Assembly (NCBI RefSeq): GCF_029867415.1
Contig: NC_081183.1
Location: 140,329,951 to 140,393,950 of the forward strand
DNA: 64,000 nucleotides
Direction of reading: 5' to 3'
Source: Vicia villosa
Lineage: Eukaryota > Streptophyta > Magnoliopsida > Fabales > Fabaceae
Shown: piece by piece, positions 35,978 to 47,500 of the stretch
How positions within the stretch are numbered: the first letter of the stretch is position 1
How the letters are laid out: the number at the start of each line of letters is the position of its first letter
Program-made: the position numbers and the translations under genes
Notes under the pieces: generated by a model
Database searches by the model: none
What the model was told of the DNA's origin: nothing
Seen by the model: only the letters and a program-made list of their open reading frames with translations

Positions 35978-36979
35978 TGGTTTCGAGATATCTTTTTACT
36001 TCATGGAACCATGGTTTTTCTTCCACTCCTTCAGTATTGACCTCATTGCAATAGGCTGGTTCATCCTGTCTGTAAATGGTGATTATAGGCGCCTCATTGT
36101 CCCACCTGACTTTGAACATAGATGACATGGTAGCTAAAGCATCAGCCAATTGATTTTCTTCGCGCGGGATATGTTCAAAAGTGATTTCTTCAAAATAAGG
36201 AATCAAACTCAGCACATATTCTTTGTATGGAATTAGATTCGGGTGCTTCGTGTCCCATTCCTCTTTTACTTGATAAATTACAAGGGCCGAGTCTCCATAG
36301 ACTTCCAAGAACTTGATTCTTAGATTGATTGCAGCTTTGAGACCCAGAATACATGCTTCATACTCGGCTATATTGTTAGTGCAGTTGAAACATAATCTGG
36401 CAGTGAATGGTGTATGTCCTCCTGTAGGAGAAATGATCACAGCTCCGATGCCATTGCCAAACGCATTAGAGGCTCCGTCAAAAACCATAGTCCATTGGGA
36501 TCCCGGATCGGGTCCTTCCTCCGGTCCTGGTTGTTCGTAGTCAGTAACTAGCATAATGTCTTCATCTGGGAAGTCAAAGTTTAATGCTTGATAATCATCC
36601 ACTGCTTGATGAGCCCGATGATCAGCTACCACACTTCCTTTGATCGCTTTTTGTGAAGTATACTGGATGTCATACTCTGTTAAGATCATTTGCCATCTTG
36701 CTATTCTTCCAGAGAGAGCAGGTTTTTCGAACACATATTTGATAGGATCCATTTTGGAGATCAGGAAAGTGGTATGGTTTAGCATATACTGTCTTAGGCA
36801 CAACAAGTTTTCTCGAGCAGTGAGTATCTTGTTTCACAATCAGTAAACTTTTTGCTAAGATAGTAGATTGCATGCTCTTTTCGGCCAGATTCGTCATGTT
36901 GTCCCAGTACACACCCCATTGAATCTTCTAACACTGTTAGGTACATTATCAGAGGTCTTCCTTCCACTGGTGGTAACAA
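35853..36979 (-). pseudogene. Ogre A RNase H and second (archaeal-type) RNase H
   Basis: The region between RT and integrase. At 36794-36979 is the RT-linked RNase H (motif TVLEDSMGCVLGQHDESG), broken by a short deletion and frameshift near 36794 in the segment after EKTCCA. From 36806 the other frame continues with the end of that domain (LSGRIARWQMILTEYDI), then a second RNase H with MVFDGASNAFGNGIGAVI, AEYEA, GDSALVI and an ENQLADALA segment, that is, the acidic residues of the active site. A second RNase H of archaeal type is a known trait of the Tat lineage to which Ogre belongs. The frame ends by the deletion near 35884. Confidence 0.88.
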
Positions 36980-37039
36980 GATTGGCGGTTTTTGAAGATA
37001 TTCTTTGATCTTGTCAAAGGCTAATTGGCATTTGTCTTT

Positions 37040-38213
37040 CTATCTTTCCACTTGATCTTTCTTCAACAATTTGAAGATCGGCACACAAGTAGTAGTCATA
37101 TGGGCAATAAATCTGGTGATGTAGTTCAGGCGTCCCAAGAATCCTCTGACTTGTTTCTCGGTACGGGGTATAGGCATTTCTTGAATGGCTTTGACCTTGG
37201 CAGGATCAACTTCAATACCTTTGCTGCTGACGATGAAACCTAAGAGTTTACCGGATCTTACTCCAAAGGTACACTTGTTTGGATTCAGTCGCAACCTGTA
37301 CTTCTTGAGTCTGTCAAACAGCTTGTGCAGATGACCCAGATGTTCTTCTTCGGTGTTGGACTTTGCAATCATATCATCCACATAAACCTCTTTTTCCTGA
37401 TGAATCATATCATGGAACAGAGCTACCATTGCACGCTGATATGTTGCTCCTGCATTCTTTAAACCAAAGGGCATTACTTTGTAACAAAAGGTTCCCCAAG
37501 GTGTTGTGAAGGTTGTTTTTTCCATGTCTTCGGGTGCCATCTTGATTTGGTTGTAACCTGAGAATCCGTCCATAAAGGAAAATACCTTGCATTGTGCAGT
37601 ATTGTCAACCAGCACATCAATGTGAGGTAAAGGGAAATCATCTTTGGGACTTGCCCGATTCAGATCTCTGTAGTCTACACACATTCTGACCTTCCCGTCT
37701 TTTTGAGGTACAGGCACGATGTTAGCTATCCATGGAGGATAACTTACAACTTTTAGAAAGCCAGCGTTGAATTGCTTCTCAACCTCGTCTTTAATCTTCT
37801 TGGACATGTCAGGCCTACTTCTCCGCAGTTTCTGCTTAACGGGAGTGCTTCCTTCTGTGATTGGCAGGCGATGGACCACAATATCCGTGTCGAGGCCAGG
37901 CATATCTTCATAGGACCAAGCGAATATCTCAATGTAGTCTTGTAACATTTGAATCAGTCTTTGATTGACACTGTCTTCCAAATCAGCCCCTATCTTGACT
38001 TCTTTCTTTTCTTCGTCACTGCCCAGGTTGATAACTTCAATTGGCTCTTCATGCGGCTGTATAGTCTTTTCTTCTTGTTCTAATAGCCTTGCAAGTTCCC
38101 TAGGTACTTCACAATCTTCCTCACTTTCGTCCTCAGTTTGGTAGATCGGATTTTCAAAGTCATGATTGGCAATAGCAGAATCGTTATCAACAGGATCCAG
38201 AGTGAATGTGAAT
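37040..38213 (-). pseudogene. Ogre A reverse transcriptase (second exon of gag-pol)
   Basis: Reverse transcriptase copies element RNA into DNA in the virus-like particle. The domain is complete from KVRMCVDYRDLNRASPKDD through FMDGFSGYNQIKMAPED and PFGLKNAGATYQ to the catalytic YVDDM at about 37370-37385, then the LLGFIVSSKGIEVDP segment. An acidic linker (DESEEDCEVPRE...) precedes it. The frame stops at a TAG at 37040-37042 where Trp is expected, and carries on in the same frame to 36794. The start at 38213 is the predicted splice acceptor, not an ATG. Removing the 267 bp intron keeps the gag-protease frame. Confidence 0.9.
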
Positions 38214-38480
38214 CTGCATTTATTATGTGGGTGTGTGTAAGAACACATAGCTATTTGAAAATGCATAAAGTAAAGAAAGAAAAAAAAGGATCACAAAATT
38301 TGAATATGCAATCGTCCCATGATTTTATTGAATGAACATGATCATGGTATGACAAACCCTTATAAAAAGGACCAGTGTGCTTCGGGCAAGGCACCTGGCT
38401 TTCAAGTTCATGGTTCGATAGTACAGGAACCATTTTTATCTTTGAACATATAAACAACGAAAACAGGAAATTGCATTTAC
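38214..38480 (-). other. Predicted intron between protease and RT of Ogre A
   Basis: On the minus strand the donor reads CAGGA|GTAAATG (exon ends 38481) and the acceptor ATAAATGCAG|ATTC (exon resumes 38213). The 267 bp length is a multiple of three, and splicing skips the in-frame TAA at 38477. Introns at this place are established for Ogre elements. The exact sites here are my reading. Confidence 0.65.
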
Positions 38481-41400
38481 TCCTGATCAAAGGAGATAAC
38501 ATCTTCGGCTTCCCAGTTGTTCAATCCATTGTTGTGAGTAGGGAATATCCAGTTGCTCCAGTTACAATTGTCTTCTTCGTCTTCCACAGCATTGACTTCT
38601 TTGGTGGTGAAATGAGCTGTTGATCCTTCAGGATGAGCAAGATACTCTGCTGGATACGAGAGCCCAGGCTGAGATACTTCTATTGGCTGAGAGAGATACC
38701 CGATAAGATCGTCCCATCCAGTTGGGATGATGTTTTTGAGGGAGACTTGTGCACTTTGGGTAGCAGTGTACTGTATCAGAAAATCATTCTCGTTATTTGG
38801 TGTTTCCCAGACTTCTTCAGGAGCGATAGGGCTTGTGAGTGTCATATTGTCTTCGAAATGGTTGTCCCATCCAGTTGGGGTGATGTCTTCAATAGCGACT
38901 TGCGAGCTCAGGGGAGCGGAATACTTCACCATAAAGTCATACTTACCACTTGGTTCTCCCAGCGTATCCCAGACTTCTTTTGGACTAGGTGGACTTTGGT
39001 ATTGCTCAGTAATGGAACTTGTGAAACTTTCGTAATCTTCGAACTGATCATCCCATCCAGTTGGGACGATGTCTTCAATGGCAATAAAAGAACTCTGAGG
39101 AGCGGTGTACTTCACTAGAAAATCATACCTGCCGCTTGGTTCTCCCAAAGTATCTCAAACTTCCTTGGAAACAGGTGGAACTTCATCTTCAATAGCATTT
39201 ACTCCTTGGCTGATGAAATGTGACATTAATCCTCCAGAACGAGGACTTTGATCATTCTTCTGAGTTCCATTAGCATAACCCAGACCTAGCTTATCGAACT
39301 TGTAAGGCACATCAAGGAGTTGTCCCCATACTGTGCAACCACCTTCTTTGATCACAGCTTTAGCATCTTTGAGAGAAGCCATAGTTGGAGTTATTTTTGT
39401 AGCAGGAGTAGCAGAAATATGTTTGGCAGTAGAGACATCTGGAGGGACCACCTCAAAAGATTGGCAGGGGGTTTCGATGAATTCGCCATCCATCTCAACA
39501 TACTTGGAGTTACTCAGGTGGCTAACCACATATTCTTCTTCGCCATAAACTGTGACGACCTTGCCTTTTACCGGATACTTTAACTTCTGATGCAGGGTAG
39601 AAGTTACAGCGCTTGCCCCATGTATCCAAGGGCGTCCTAGTAAACAGGAATATGTTGGATGAATTTCCATCACGTAAAAGGTAGAATCAAAGATCTGAGA
39701 TCCCACTCTGATTGGGAGCTTAACTTCTCTGTATACTGTTCTTGTTGACCCGTCGAAGGCTCTTACCACAACATCGCTTGGTTGTAACACAACTCCTTCG
39801 AAGTCAAGTTTTTCCAGTACTACTTTTGGTAACACATTTAAGGAGGAACCATTGTCTACCGGCACATGAGACAGAGTGGTGCCGTTACATTCAATAGAGA
39901 TGTGCAGGGCTTTATTATGATTTTTCCCAGCAGGGGTTAAATCAGCATCAGAGAAACCGAGACCGTTATCTACTGTTAGATTGGCAACACAATTTTCAAA
40001 TTGGTCGACTGAAATCTCCTGTGGTACATGTGCAGCTTTCAAGAACTTCATTAAGGCCTTGGCATGAGCTTCGGAATACTTTAGCAGAGACAACATTGAA
40101 ATCTTTGAAGCAGTGTGCCCCAGTTGTTCGACAATATTGTAATCACTTTTGCAGATGATTTTCAATATTTCCTCCATTTCTTGCCTCGACGGATCTTCAA
40201 CAGTGACTTCCACAGGTATTTGAACTGGTTCAACTGGCGGCTCTTTGCCTCGAGCGTTGATATCTTGATTAGGAACTGGGACCTGGACTGGATTAGTAGC
40301 AACATTTGGGGAAATTTCTGGTGAAAAGATCCTTCCACTTCTCGTAATCTTACTAGTACCCACAATATTATCAACAGTTGGAGTAGTAAAATTCATGGCC
40401 TCTTCAGTCAAGGTGTCTTGCTTAACTCCATGGACATAAACATTAGTGTCATAACTCCACGGGACAGCTTTGTTTGAGGAGTATGGAAATGGAGTCGGAC
40501 TGGTGATGATTACCGATGCCACTCTGGGTGCAGCAGAAATTTTGAAAGGAGCTTTGGTAGGGATTTTCAATGGTATGTTAGAAACCACTGAGACGTCCTC
40601 TATCTTCATCCCATTTGAAAAAACTTCGCACAAATTGTCTATAGAAGGGAGCTTCTCAAACATAATGATACGACGATCCATCCATTTTTGAATTCCTCCT
40701 TTCAAATTCTCACACCCATTGGGTAGGTGTGCACAATAAAAACAATTAGGGTCACAACCTGGGAATAAACCAGCTCGTATTAGCTTTCTGTTGATTTCAA
40801 GGAGCGGAGTTGACAGTTCTCTTACATCATAGATATAAACAGTGCCTATGATAGCATTAACGGTCTTGTCATGCTTTGGCATAGGTACAGTGATGACATT
40901 TGGAGTCTCTGGAGGATCGAATTCAATTTCCCCAGGATCTATCATGTCTTGTATTTTATTTTTCAGGGCCCAACAATGATCTGCGTCATGTCCTGGACAG
41001 TTAGAATGGTATGCACATGTTGCATCGGGGCGATAACTCGGAGAGGAAGTGTTAACATTCTTTGGAGGGTCTTTCAATATGATCAGATTCGCTTTCAACA
41101 AGTGCTGCAATGCTTGAGAGATTGGCATGTTGATTCTGGTGAAGTTTCTTCTCGGTGCATCTGGTCGACGCGTATACTTCGGCGGTTGATCTTTTTGAGG
41201 TGCAGCTGCAGAGATCAGAACAGCCCCTACAGATTGGTGATGCTCACTTTTGCGAATTTTCTGACTGTGCATTGTATTGACTTCATTTCTCCCACTGATG
41301 GGCCTTTTTGTAGTACCAGAGGAGGAGCCTACTTGAATTTTTCCACTTTGAATGCCGCTTTCGACACGCTCTCCAGTTAATATCAGGTCAGTGAAACATG

Positions 41401-42253
41401 ACGACGAGCTTCCCAGCAAATGACTGTAGAAAGGGCCAGTTAAAGTGCCCATGAACATGTCGACCAGCTCGCGATCAGATAAGGGTGGTTGAACTCTTCC
41501 AGCTAGATCTCTCCACTTTTGTGCATACTCTTTGAAACTTTCTTTTGGTGCCATAGTCATGCCTCCTAGTTGAGTACGGGTTGGTGCAAGGTCAGCGTTG
41601 TATTGATACTATTTGTAGAAAGCAGCAGCCAGATCTTCCCAGGTGTGAACTTTTGCACTTTCCAGTTGGTAGTACCACTCGAGTTGTGTACCCGACAGAC
41701 TTTCCTAGAAGAAATGAATCCACAATTTGTTATCTGACGTATGAGGTAGTATCTTCCTCACATAGGACCTTAGATGCAGCTTTGGGCAAGAGACTCCATC
41801 ATACTTTGCAAAGACAGGAACTTTGAACTTTGGAGGGATAACAATATCTGAGACGAGTCCAAGATCATTGAAGTCTAAACCAGGTATTTTCTGTATCTCC
41901 ATAGCTTTCATGCGTTCTTCCAATTGCTGGTATTTGCTATCACCCTGTTCGTCTTCGGAGTGATAATCCTCTTCATCAGGAGAGAGAGAGAGTTTGGCAG
42001 AACCCTGGTTGCTGTGGTTGTCTTCTTGATCACCTTCACCAACTACTTCAGGGATTGGCGCTTTTCTGGGCATCCTGGCTGGGACTCTGACTTTTCTCAC
42101 GAGGTGGCTTAAACCTACAGATCCCTTGGGCTTCTTTTTCTTCTTAGTCATCAGGGCTTTCAGTTCTTGTTGCCCCTTTGCTAGCTCCAGAATTGCTATC
42201 TGAACTTGGGCGTTCTGTGCTTCGGGATTCTTGATGCTTGTTTCGGAATCCAT
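38481..42253 (-). pseudogene. Ogre A gag-protease polyprotein (first exon), three stops
   Basis: One frame runs from the ATG at 42253. The N-terminus has a Lys-rich patch (TKKKKKPKG) and acidic stretch, the gag domain covers about 41300-41900, and a CHxxCPGHDADHCWALK-type Cys/His motif lies near 40960-41010. The aspartic protease is near 39620-39900, with VDNGSSLNV as active site, a form usual in Ogre (DNG for DTG). The C-terminal linker (39160-38680) has three repeats of about 50-60 residues built on GEPSGKYDF and PTGWDD. Stops at 41705 (TAG), 41609 (TAG) and 39155 (TGA) all keep the frame and replace codons expected to be Gln, Gln and Trp. Gag packages RNA; protease matures the polyprotein. 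Confidence 0.88.
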
Positions 42254-42513
42254 CCCTTCTAACGTGAAATAAACAGCGAGGAGATGAGAAACCTGTTATG
42301 TGAACCTGTTATGCAATGTTTATGAATGAAATGTATATGCAATGTTTTCAAGGATCTTAGAATTTAAATTTGTTTAAACAAAAGAGAAACAAACATTTAT
42401 TAGTCAAACAATTTATTTCTTTTTTTCTTTTGCCCTTTTTTTTGTTTCTTTTTTCTTTCTTTTCTTTGCCTCTTTCGGGCTTACAAGATAGAATAAAGAA
42501 AATAAAGGATTCT
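42254..42513 (-). other. Spacer between Ogre ORF1 and gag
   Basis: 260 bp of non-coding sequence with a pyrimidine-rich run (42415-42480 on the plus strand, that is purine-rich on the sense strand). Confidence 0.6.
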
Positions 42514-43869
42514 TCAAGCCTCCCATGGACGCTTTCTCTTTGCTCCCAGGAACGTGTTGATCTGCTGTTCTTCATGGAGTTGTCTGGTGAGCTCCAACAC
42601 TTTCCTCTCATAGTCTTGACAGTGTGCTTTGAAGGTGTCTCTTTCTCCTTTTAGTTGAACCCAAGATTTCTGCAGCTCTTCCAGGTTAGTTGGCATGTCT
42701 GGATGTAGAATAACTCGAGGTTCCTCCCCTTCGACTTCTGGCTCAATGGTCACAGGCAGGATAGCGGGATATGGCATGATGAACTTCTGAGCATGAGCAC
42801 GCACCCATTTGAGGTAAGGCTCAATGGGAATAGAGTTCCATTGTCCTAAAGTCTTGCTTTCTACTTTGTAGACACTGCCCCAAGCATGTATAAACCTTCG
42901 TCGATATCTTTGGGGATCATCTTCGTAGTCGAACACAATGCCACGGATAATCATGTCATGAGGACCATTTCTTCGTGCATATCCGAATTGGCGCAAAGCT
43001 AAAGAGGGGTTGTAAGTGATGCCTCCCCTAATGCCAAGGAGTGGTACATTAGGGTACTCCCCGCAATGGTCAATGAGAGTGATGTCTCTTTGAAAGAAGT
43101 TGTTCCACCGGATATCTGAATGAGACAAAGACATAATCCTGCGAGACCATTGCATCCTTTGCTCGTTTCTCAACACTGATCGGGGAAGGTGTAATGTAAA
43201 CCATCTAGCCAATAGTGGTACACAGCACATAAGAGTTCCTCGTTTCTTCATGGTACGAGTGTGTAGAGAATGTGGAATGTCTCCCAGCAAAGTAGGTACC
43301 AGATTGCGGGTTAAGAAAATGTTGATAACGTGCACACTTTTGAACTGGTCGGGATTAGGGAATAAAACCAACCCATAAATTAAAAGAGCCACAACTTCTT
43401 CAAAATCCTAGTAACTTTTATCTTTTAATAGTGATCGAGCCTTTCCCATTAAGAACTTAGAAAGCAAACCCTTGACTCCACTCTTTATTTCCCAATTGGA
43501 CTCGATTTCTGACTTTCGTAAATGTAAGGCAGCAGCAATGATTTCAGGTTTTGGAATCTTTTCTAAACCAGTGAAAGGTAATTGATCTCGAACAGGTAAC
43601 CCAATTAGTTCAGAGAACTCTTCCAAGGTGGGTACTAGCTGGTAATCAGGAAATGTAAAACAATGATGTTCGGGATCAAAGAACTGGAACAGGACTCGTA
43701 TCATGTCTTCTTCAAATTTTGAGGTAACCAAATGGAGTAGGTGACCGTGCTTTTCAGTGAATTGAGCATTTCTGGGAAATTCTGATATTAAGTCCTTAAG
43801 TTCAGATGGTACTGTTGAGATGTTGATCCTGATATAATCTCTGGTAGCGGGAGCCATTACCTGCAACAA
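42514..43869 (-). pseudogene. Ogre ORF1 upstream of gag, one internal stop
   Basis: Ogre elements carry an additional ORF before gag whose role is unknown. Here one frame runs from 43869 (or the second ATG, MAPATRDYI, at 43857) to the stop at 42514, about 450 codons, broken by TAG at 43408-43410. The N-terminal half has the motifs FFDPEHHCFTFPDYQLVPT and EEFSELIGLPV, the pattern of plant mobile-domain-like proteins and of the domain I recall as DUF7745. The C-terminal part is a charged helical segment (QKSWVQLKGERDTFKAHCQD) that may form a coiled coil. No enzymatic motif is visible. Family naming is from memory and not checked. Confidence 0.8.
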
Positions 43870-44526
43870 CAGAAAAAAGTAAACTCTTCGATCCTTGAAA
43901 TAATTAGTGAGAAAATGATATGTTTATGATGCTTATGATGTCATGATGTCAAACATGTGGCAAACACACACAAATCACACAATAGCCTTAGATTTAAAGG
44001 CTTGCACGAGGTTTATATGTGATACCCTCCCCATTGAAGTTGATTTGGTTTAAACCTGTCTTAAAATAGTATTCGGGTTATATGATCCTTGGAGACAACA
44101 TCTCAATACGACACTCGGACGGCCGATCAAAACATTCCTCGAGGATAACTAACTTTGATCAACTTCAAAGCCAGTCACTTAATAGGCCACAAGTCAAGTT
44201 CAACTAAAGGTTCTAAGACAAATTAGTGCTTGATGACATTTCGGAAGCCTAACATACTCCTTGATCGTCTTCAAGGGATATCAGTACAGACCAAAGTGTC
44301 GCACTAACGGTGACTACCAGATTAACCGTATCGGTACATGGCGTACAGTTTCCTTGGTCTATTGTCACATACTTAAGGTATCTCGAGATTCGGGTTAGAA
44401 TCTTTCACACAAGTAAATACCCAAACAAACCTTTAAAAAAAATAGAACAATCAAGACAAGCAATTGAAAACATCGAAGTGATCTAAACTCTAAGGTAACC
44501 CCTTTTGAAAACATTTTGTTTTTGAA
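43870..44526 (-). other. Ogre A 5' leader
   Basis: Non-coding region between PBS and ORF1. No credible frame. Confidence 0.6.
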
Positions 44527-44546
44527 TTCCCCGGCAGAGTCGCCAG
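44527..44546 (-). promoter_or_regulatory. Primer binding site of Ogre A (tRNA-Arg type)
   Basis: On the minus strand it reads CTGGCGACTCTGCCGGGGAA, three bases after the LTR end, matching the tRNA-Arg-type site of Ogre. Confidence 0.88.
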
Positions 44547-44549
44547 TTC

Positions 44550-47500
44550 TGTCGTCCTCGGTTTTTTCTCGTGAGATACGAACTGACTCTTCTTTTATTT
44601 TATTTTTTTGAGTTTTGAAAACTTGAGAGTCGCCACCGACTTTTATTTTATCCAATTAAGGAAATGTTTATAAAAGAAACAGAAAAAGAACTTTAAGAGA
44701 TTTTGGGTTCGGGGGTAGGTTATACAAAGGGAAGGTATTAGCACCCCTTTGTATCCATGGTTATCCATGGGCTCTTAATTGCTTAGCTCACTTGTTTAAA
44801 TCGTTTGTCTTGCTTTGAAATGAATGTATGTGGTTTTAAATACTTTTGTAAAGAATTAACTTTGTAATGATCCTTGTGCGGATGTATACAAAGTGTTTTA
44901 TCTTTCGAAAGATGTTTTGAAAAAAGATCTTTAACTTCGTAATGATCCTTGTTTGGATATATACAAAATGTTGTCTTTTTTGAAAGTTTTGTTTTGGAAA
45001 TAGAGTGATATGTGAAACATTTGTTGTTTTGTTTGATTTGAGCAAGCAATTAGGAGGTATACCTTAAGTTCATAAGGTCTTTTCCCATTTCTTTTAGAAA
45101 ATTCTCCTTTGATAGGATGTAAACAAAAGTTTGGATTTGTATTTGAAACGGTGGAATTGATTTTGAAAAGAGCAACAGAAGGGATTACCCTAAGAGGTGC
45201 AAGTGTGATTGTGTTTTGTTTCAGATATATTTGTCTTTGAGATTAGTGATCTAGCGCTTCAGTTTTTGTTCTTGACATACACGCAGTTTTATATGTACAG
45301 AAATTAAAGTGCGGGAATGTAAAATGCAGAAAGTAAATCTACGCTATTACATCGATTGTGCGGGAAATGTAAACTACGCTATTTACATGAATTTGACAAC
45401 CTATACACTTATCTATGAATTTAAATTGCAATAAGATAAAGGGAAAATGTTTTTGGATTTTTGATGATTGATTTTAATTAGAATTAATGCATGATTAATT
45501 TAATTAAATGAGAAAAAGGTAGAAATAAAATTTAAACCTAAAAGTTAAGTCTAAAATATGTTCATATTGCTTGTTAATTAATTTTAAAATAAAATTAATT
45601 TTTTTGGGATTTTTGAAATTATTAAGTTAATTAACATATAATTATACAAATAATTATACACATAAATTAAACTTAAAGAGAAAAATATTCTAAATATGTA
45701 CAAAATTAGTTTATAATATATAAACTCAATTTAATAAAATAAAATATTTTTTTCTGATTTTTTGATAGGTTAGAAATAATTTAAATGATATATATGAATA
45801 TATATTGATTAATTAAACAAAATATATTAATTATTAAGAAAAATAAAATATTTTTGTGTCAAAAATTAATACAATATTTTATTAACCTAAAAATATTGTT
45901 TGTGTATTTTTCTGATTTTTAAAAATATTTTTAAATAATTTCACAAAGAGAATTAAATAAAATAGAAAATATATTAAATTATGATTCTGTGTGGCAAAGC
46001 TTTGAGAGTCCATGGTGCGCTGTAGCTTCTGGCACGTTGGATGAAACTTTAATGAGATCTGAGGACTGATGGTGCGAGGGTACATGCTAACGCGTGTTTC
46101 ATGTCACAAGTGATCCATCTGCAAACGAAAATCAAAACGCGCGCGAACCAATTTGAATCAGCCAATCAGGAGATGACACCTCGTCGTCTTCTTCCTCTCG
46201 CCTCTACTTTTAACAATGTTTTTTACCAAAAGCGTTGTAATACACCTCCTTCATCCCTGCAAAATAACGAATAGGGGCAAACCTATACAAAAATATTTCG
46301 CGACATGTCCATTTGACTCGTCCAGATCCACTGAACTTGAATATGCCTCTGGTTTATTCTTATTTTGCCTAAACCGAAGGATCCCATTTCGAGCTCCAAG
46401 AACCCTAAAATGGTATATGCTTCAAACCTTCATAAAAATTAAATTAAAGCTCCAGAAACGATCAGGGCACAAAACTAAACACAAATATGGGATTACATCT
46501 TATTGAATACGCATGAATAATAGTATTTTTTGTAAATTTCAGTTTGGACAAACCGTGAGCTTTTGAGCTCGATTCAGTGAGCTTCAAGGCTTGAAATTGA
46601 TTTGGAAAGGTTCAATGATGTTCAGGGATCGTGTTTAAGTATTTAATTTGGATTGAATTGAGCTGAAACTTAAAATTCGAATTTCAAATTTCTTGCAAAA
46701 TTTCAAGTATGATACAAGTGTGTTACAAGCATGGATTTGATTCTGAATTCGTGTGTTTTCTCTTACTGAAGTGTTCTACTTCATTTATAAGCAATGAATG
46801 TGCTGCAAAGCTAAGCTATCTTGCATTGATGATCTTTGAACCTTTGAATTTTTTAATATAAAAATCTTTGAATTCTTTGGCCATGGCTTTGAATTTTCTT
46901 CACCCTCTTGCTCTAGGCCTGCTGTACCATCTCTATGTTGCAGAAGTTAAGCTACCTTGGTGACTCAAGCAAGAGACAAAAGCTTTGGATAATGATTTTG
47001 CACCATTTCTTTTTAATTTAATTTTAAAGGTAATAAAATTAAATTTAAAAAGAAATAAAAATGTTATGGGCCCAATGTTGGTCGTGGAAGCCCTTTAACA
47101 TTATTGGGAACATGTTTGGATCATGAAAACTTGGCCTCTTTTGGAAAAAAAATCATTTTGATCAATGCTAGTTTCATGCATTTTCCCAAAAAATAGCTAA
47201 CTTCAACAAGGCATATCTCCCTCAATTTTGATCATATGAAGGAGTTCTTGTACTTTTTAGAAACCTCAAGATGTCCTCTACAATCTACTTTGGAAACTTT
47301 TTTGCATCTGGAGAAGTTATCTTGATGTTATGGCCTTTGACAAAAAACCACTTTTTGTTGACTTTGAAAATGACCTGTAATGTCCTGGCTCATATTTTCC
47401 AAATGGTAAATCCAATGACCATGGGATCAATTTCGTTTGAAAGATAATTGAATTTCATTTAAAACAAGCTTTGGTTGGAATTTTTTGAATGAACGGGGAG

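Noticed and set aside
42370..42654. Plus-strand frame rich in Phe and Leu
   Set aside because: Antisense to the end of Ogre ORF1 and the purine-rich spacer.
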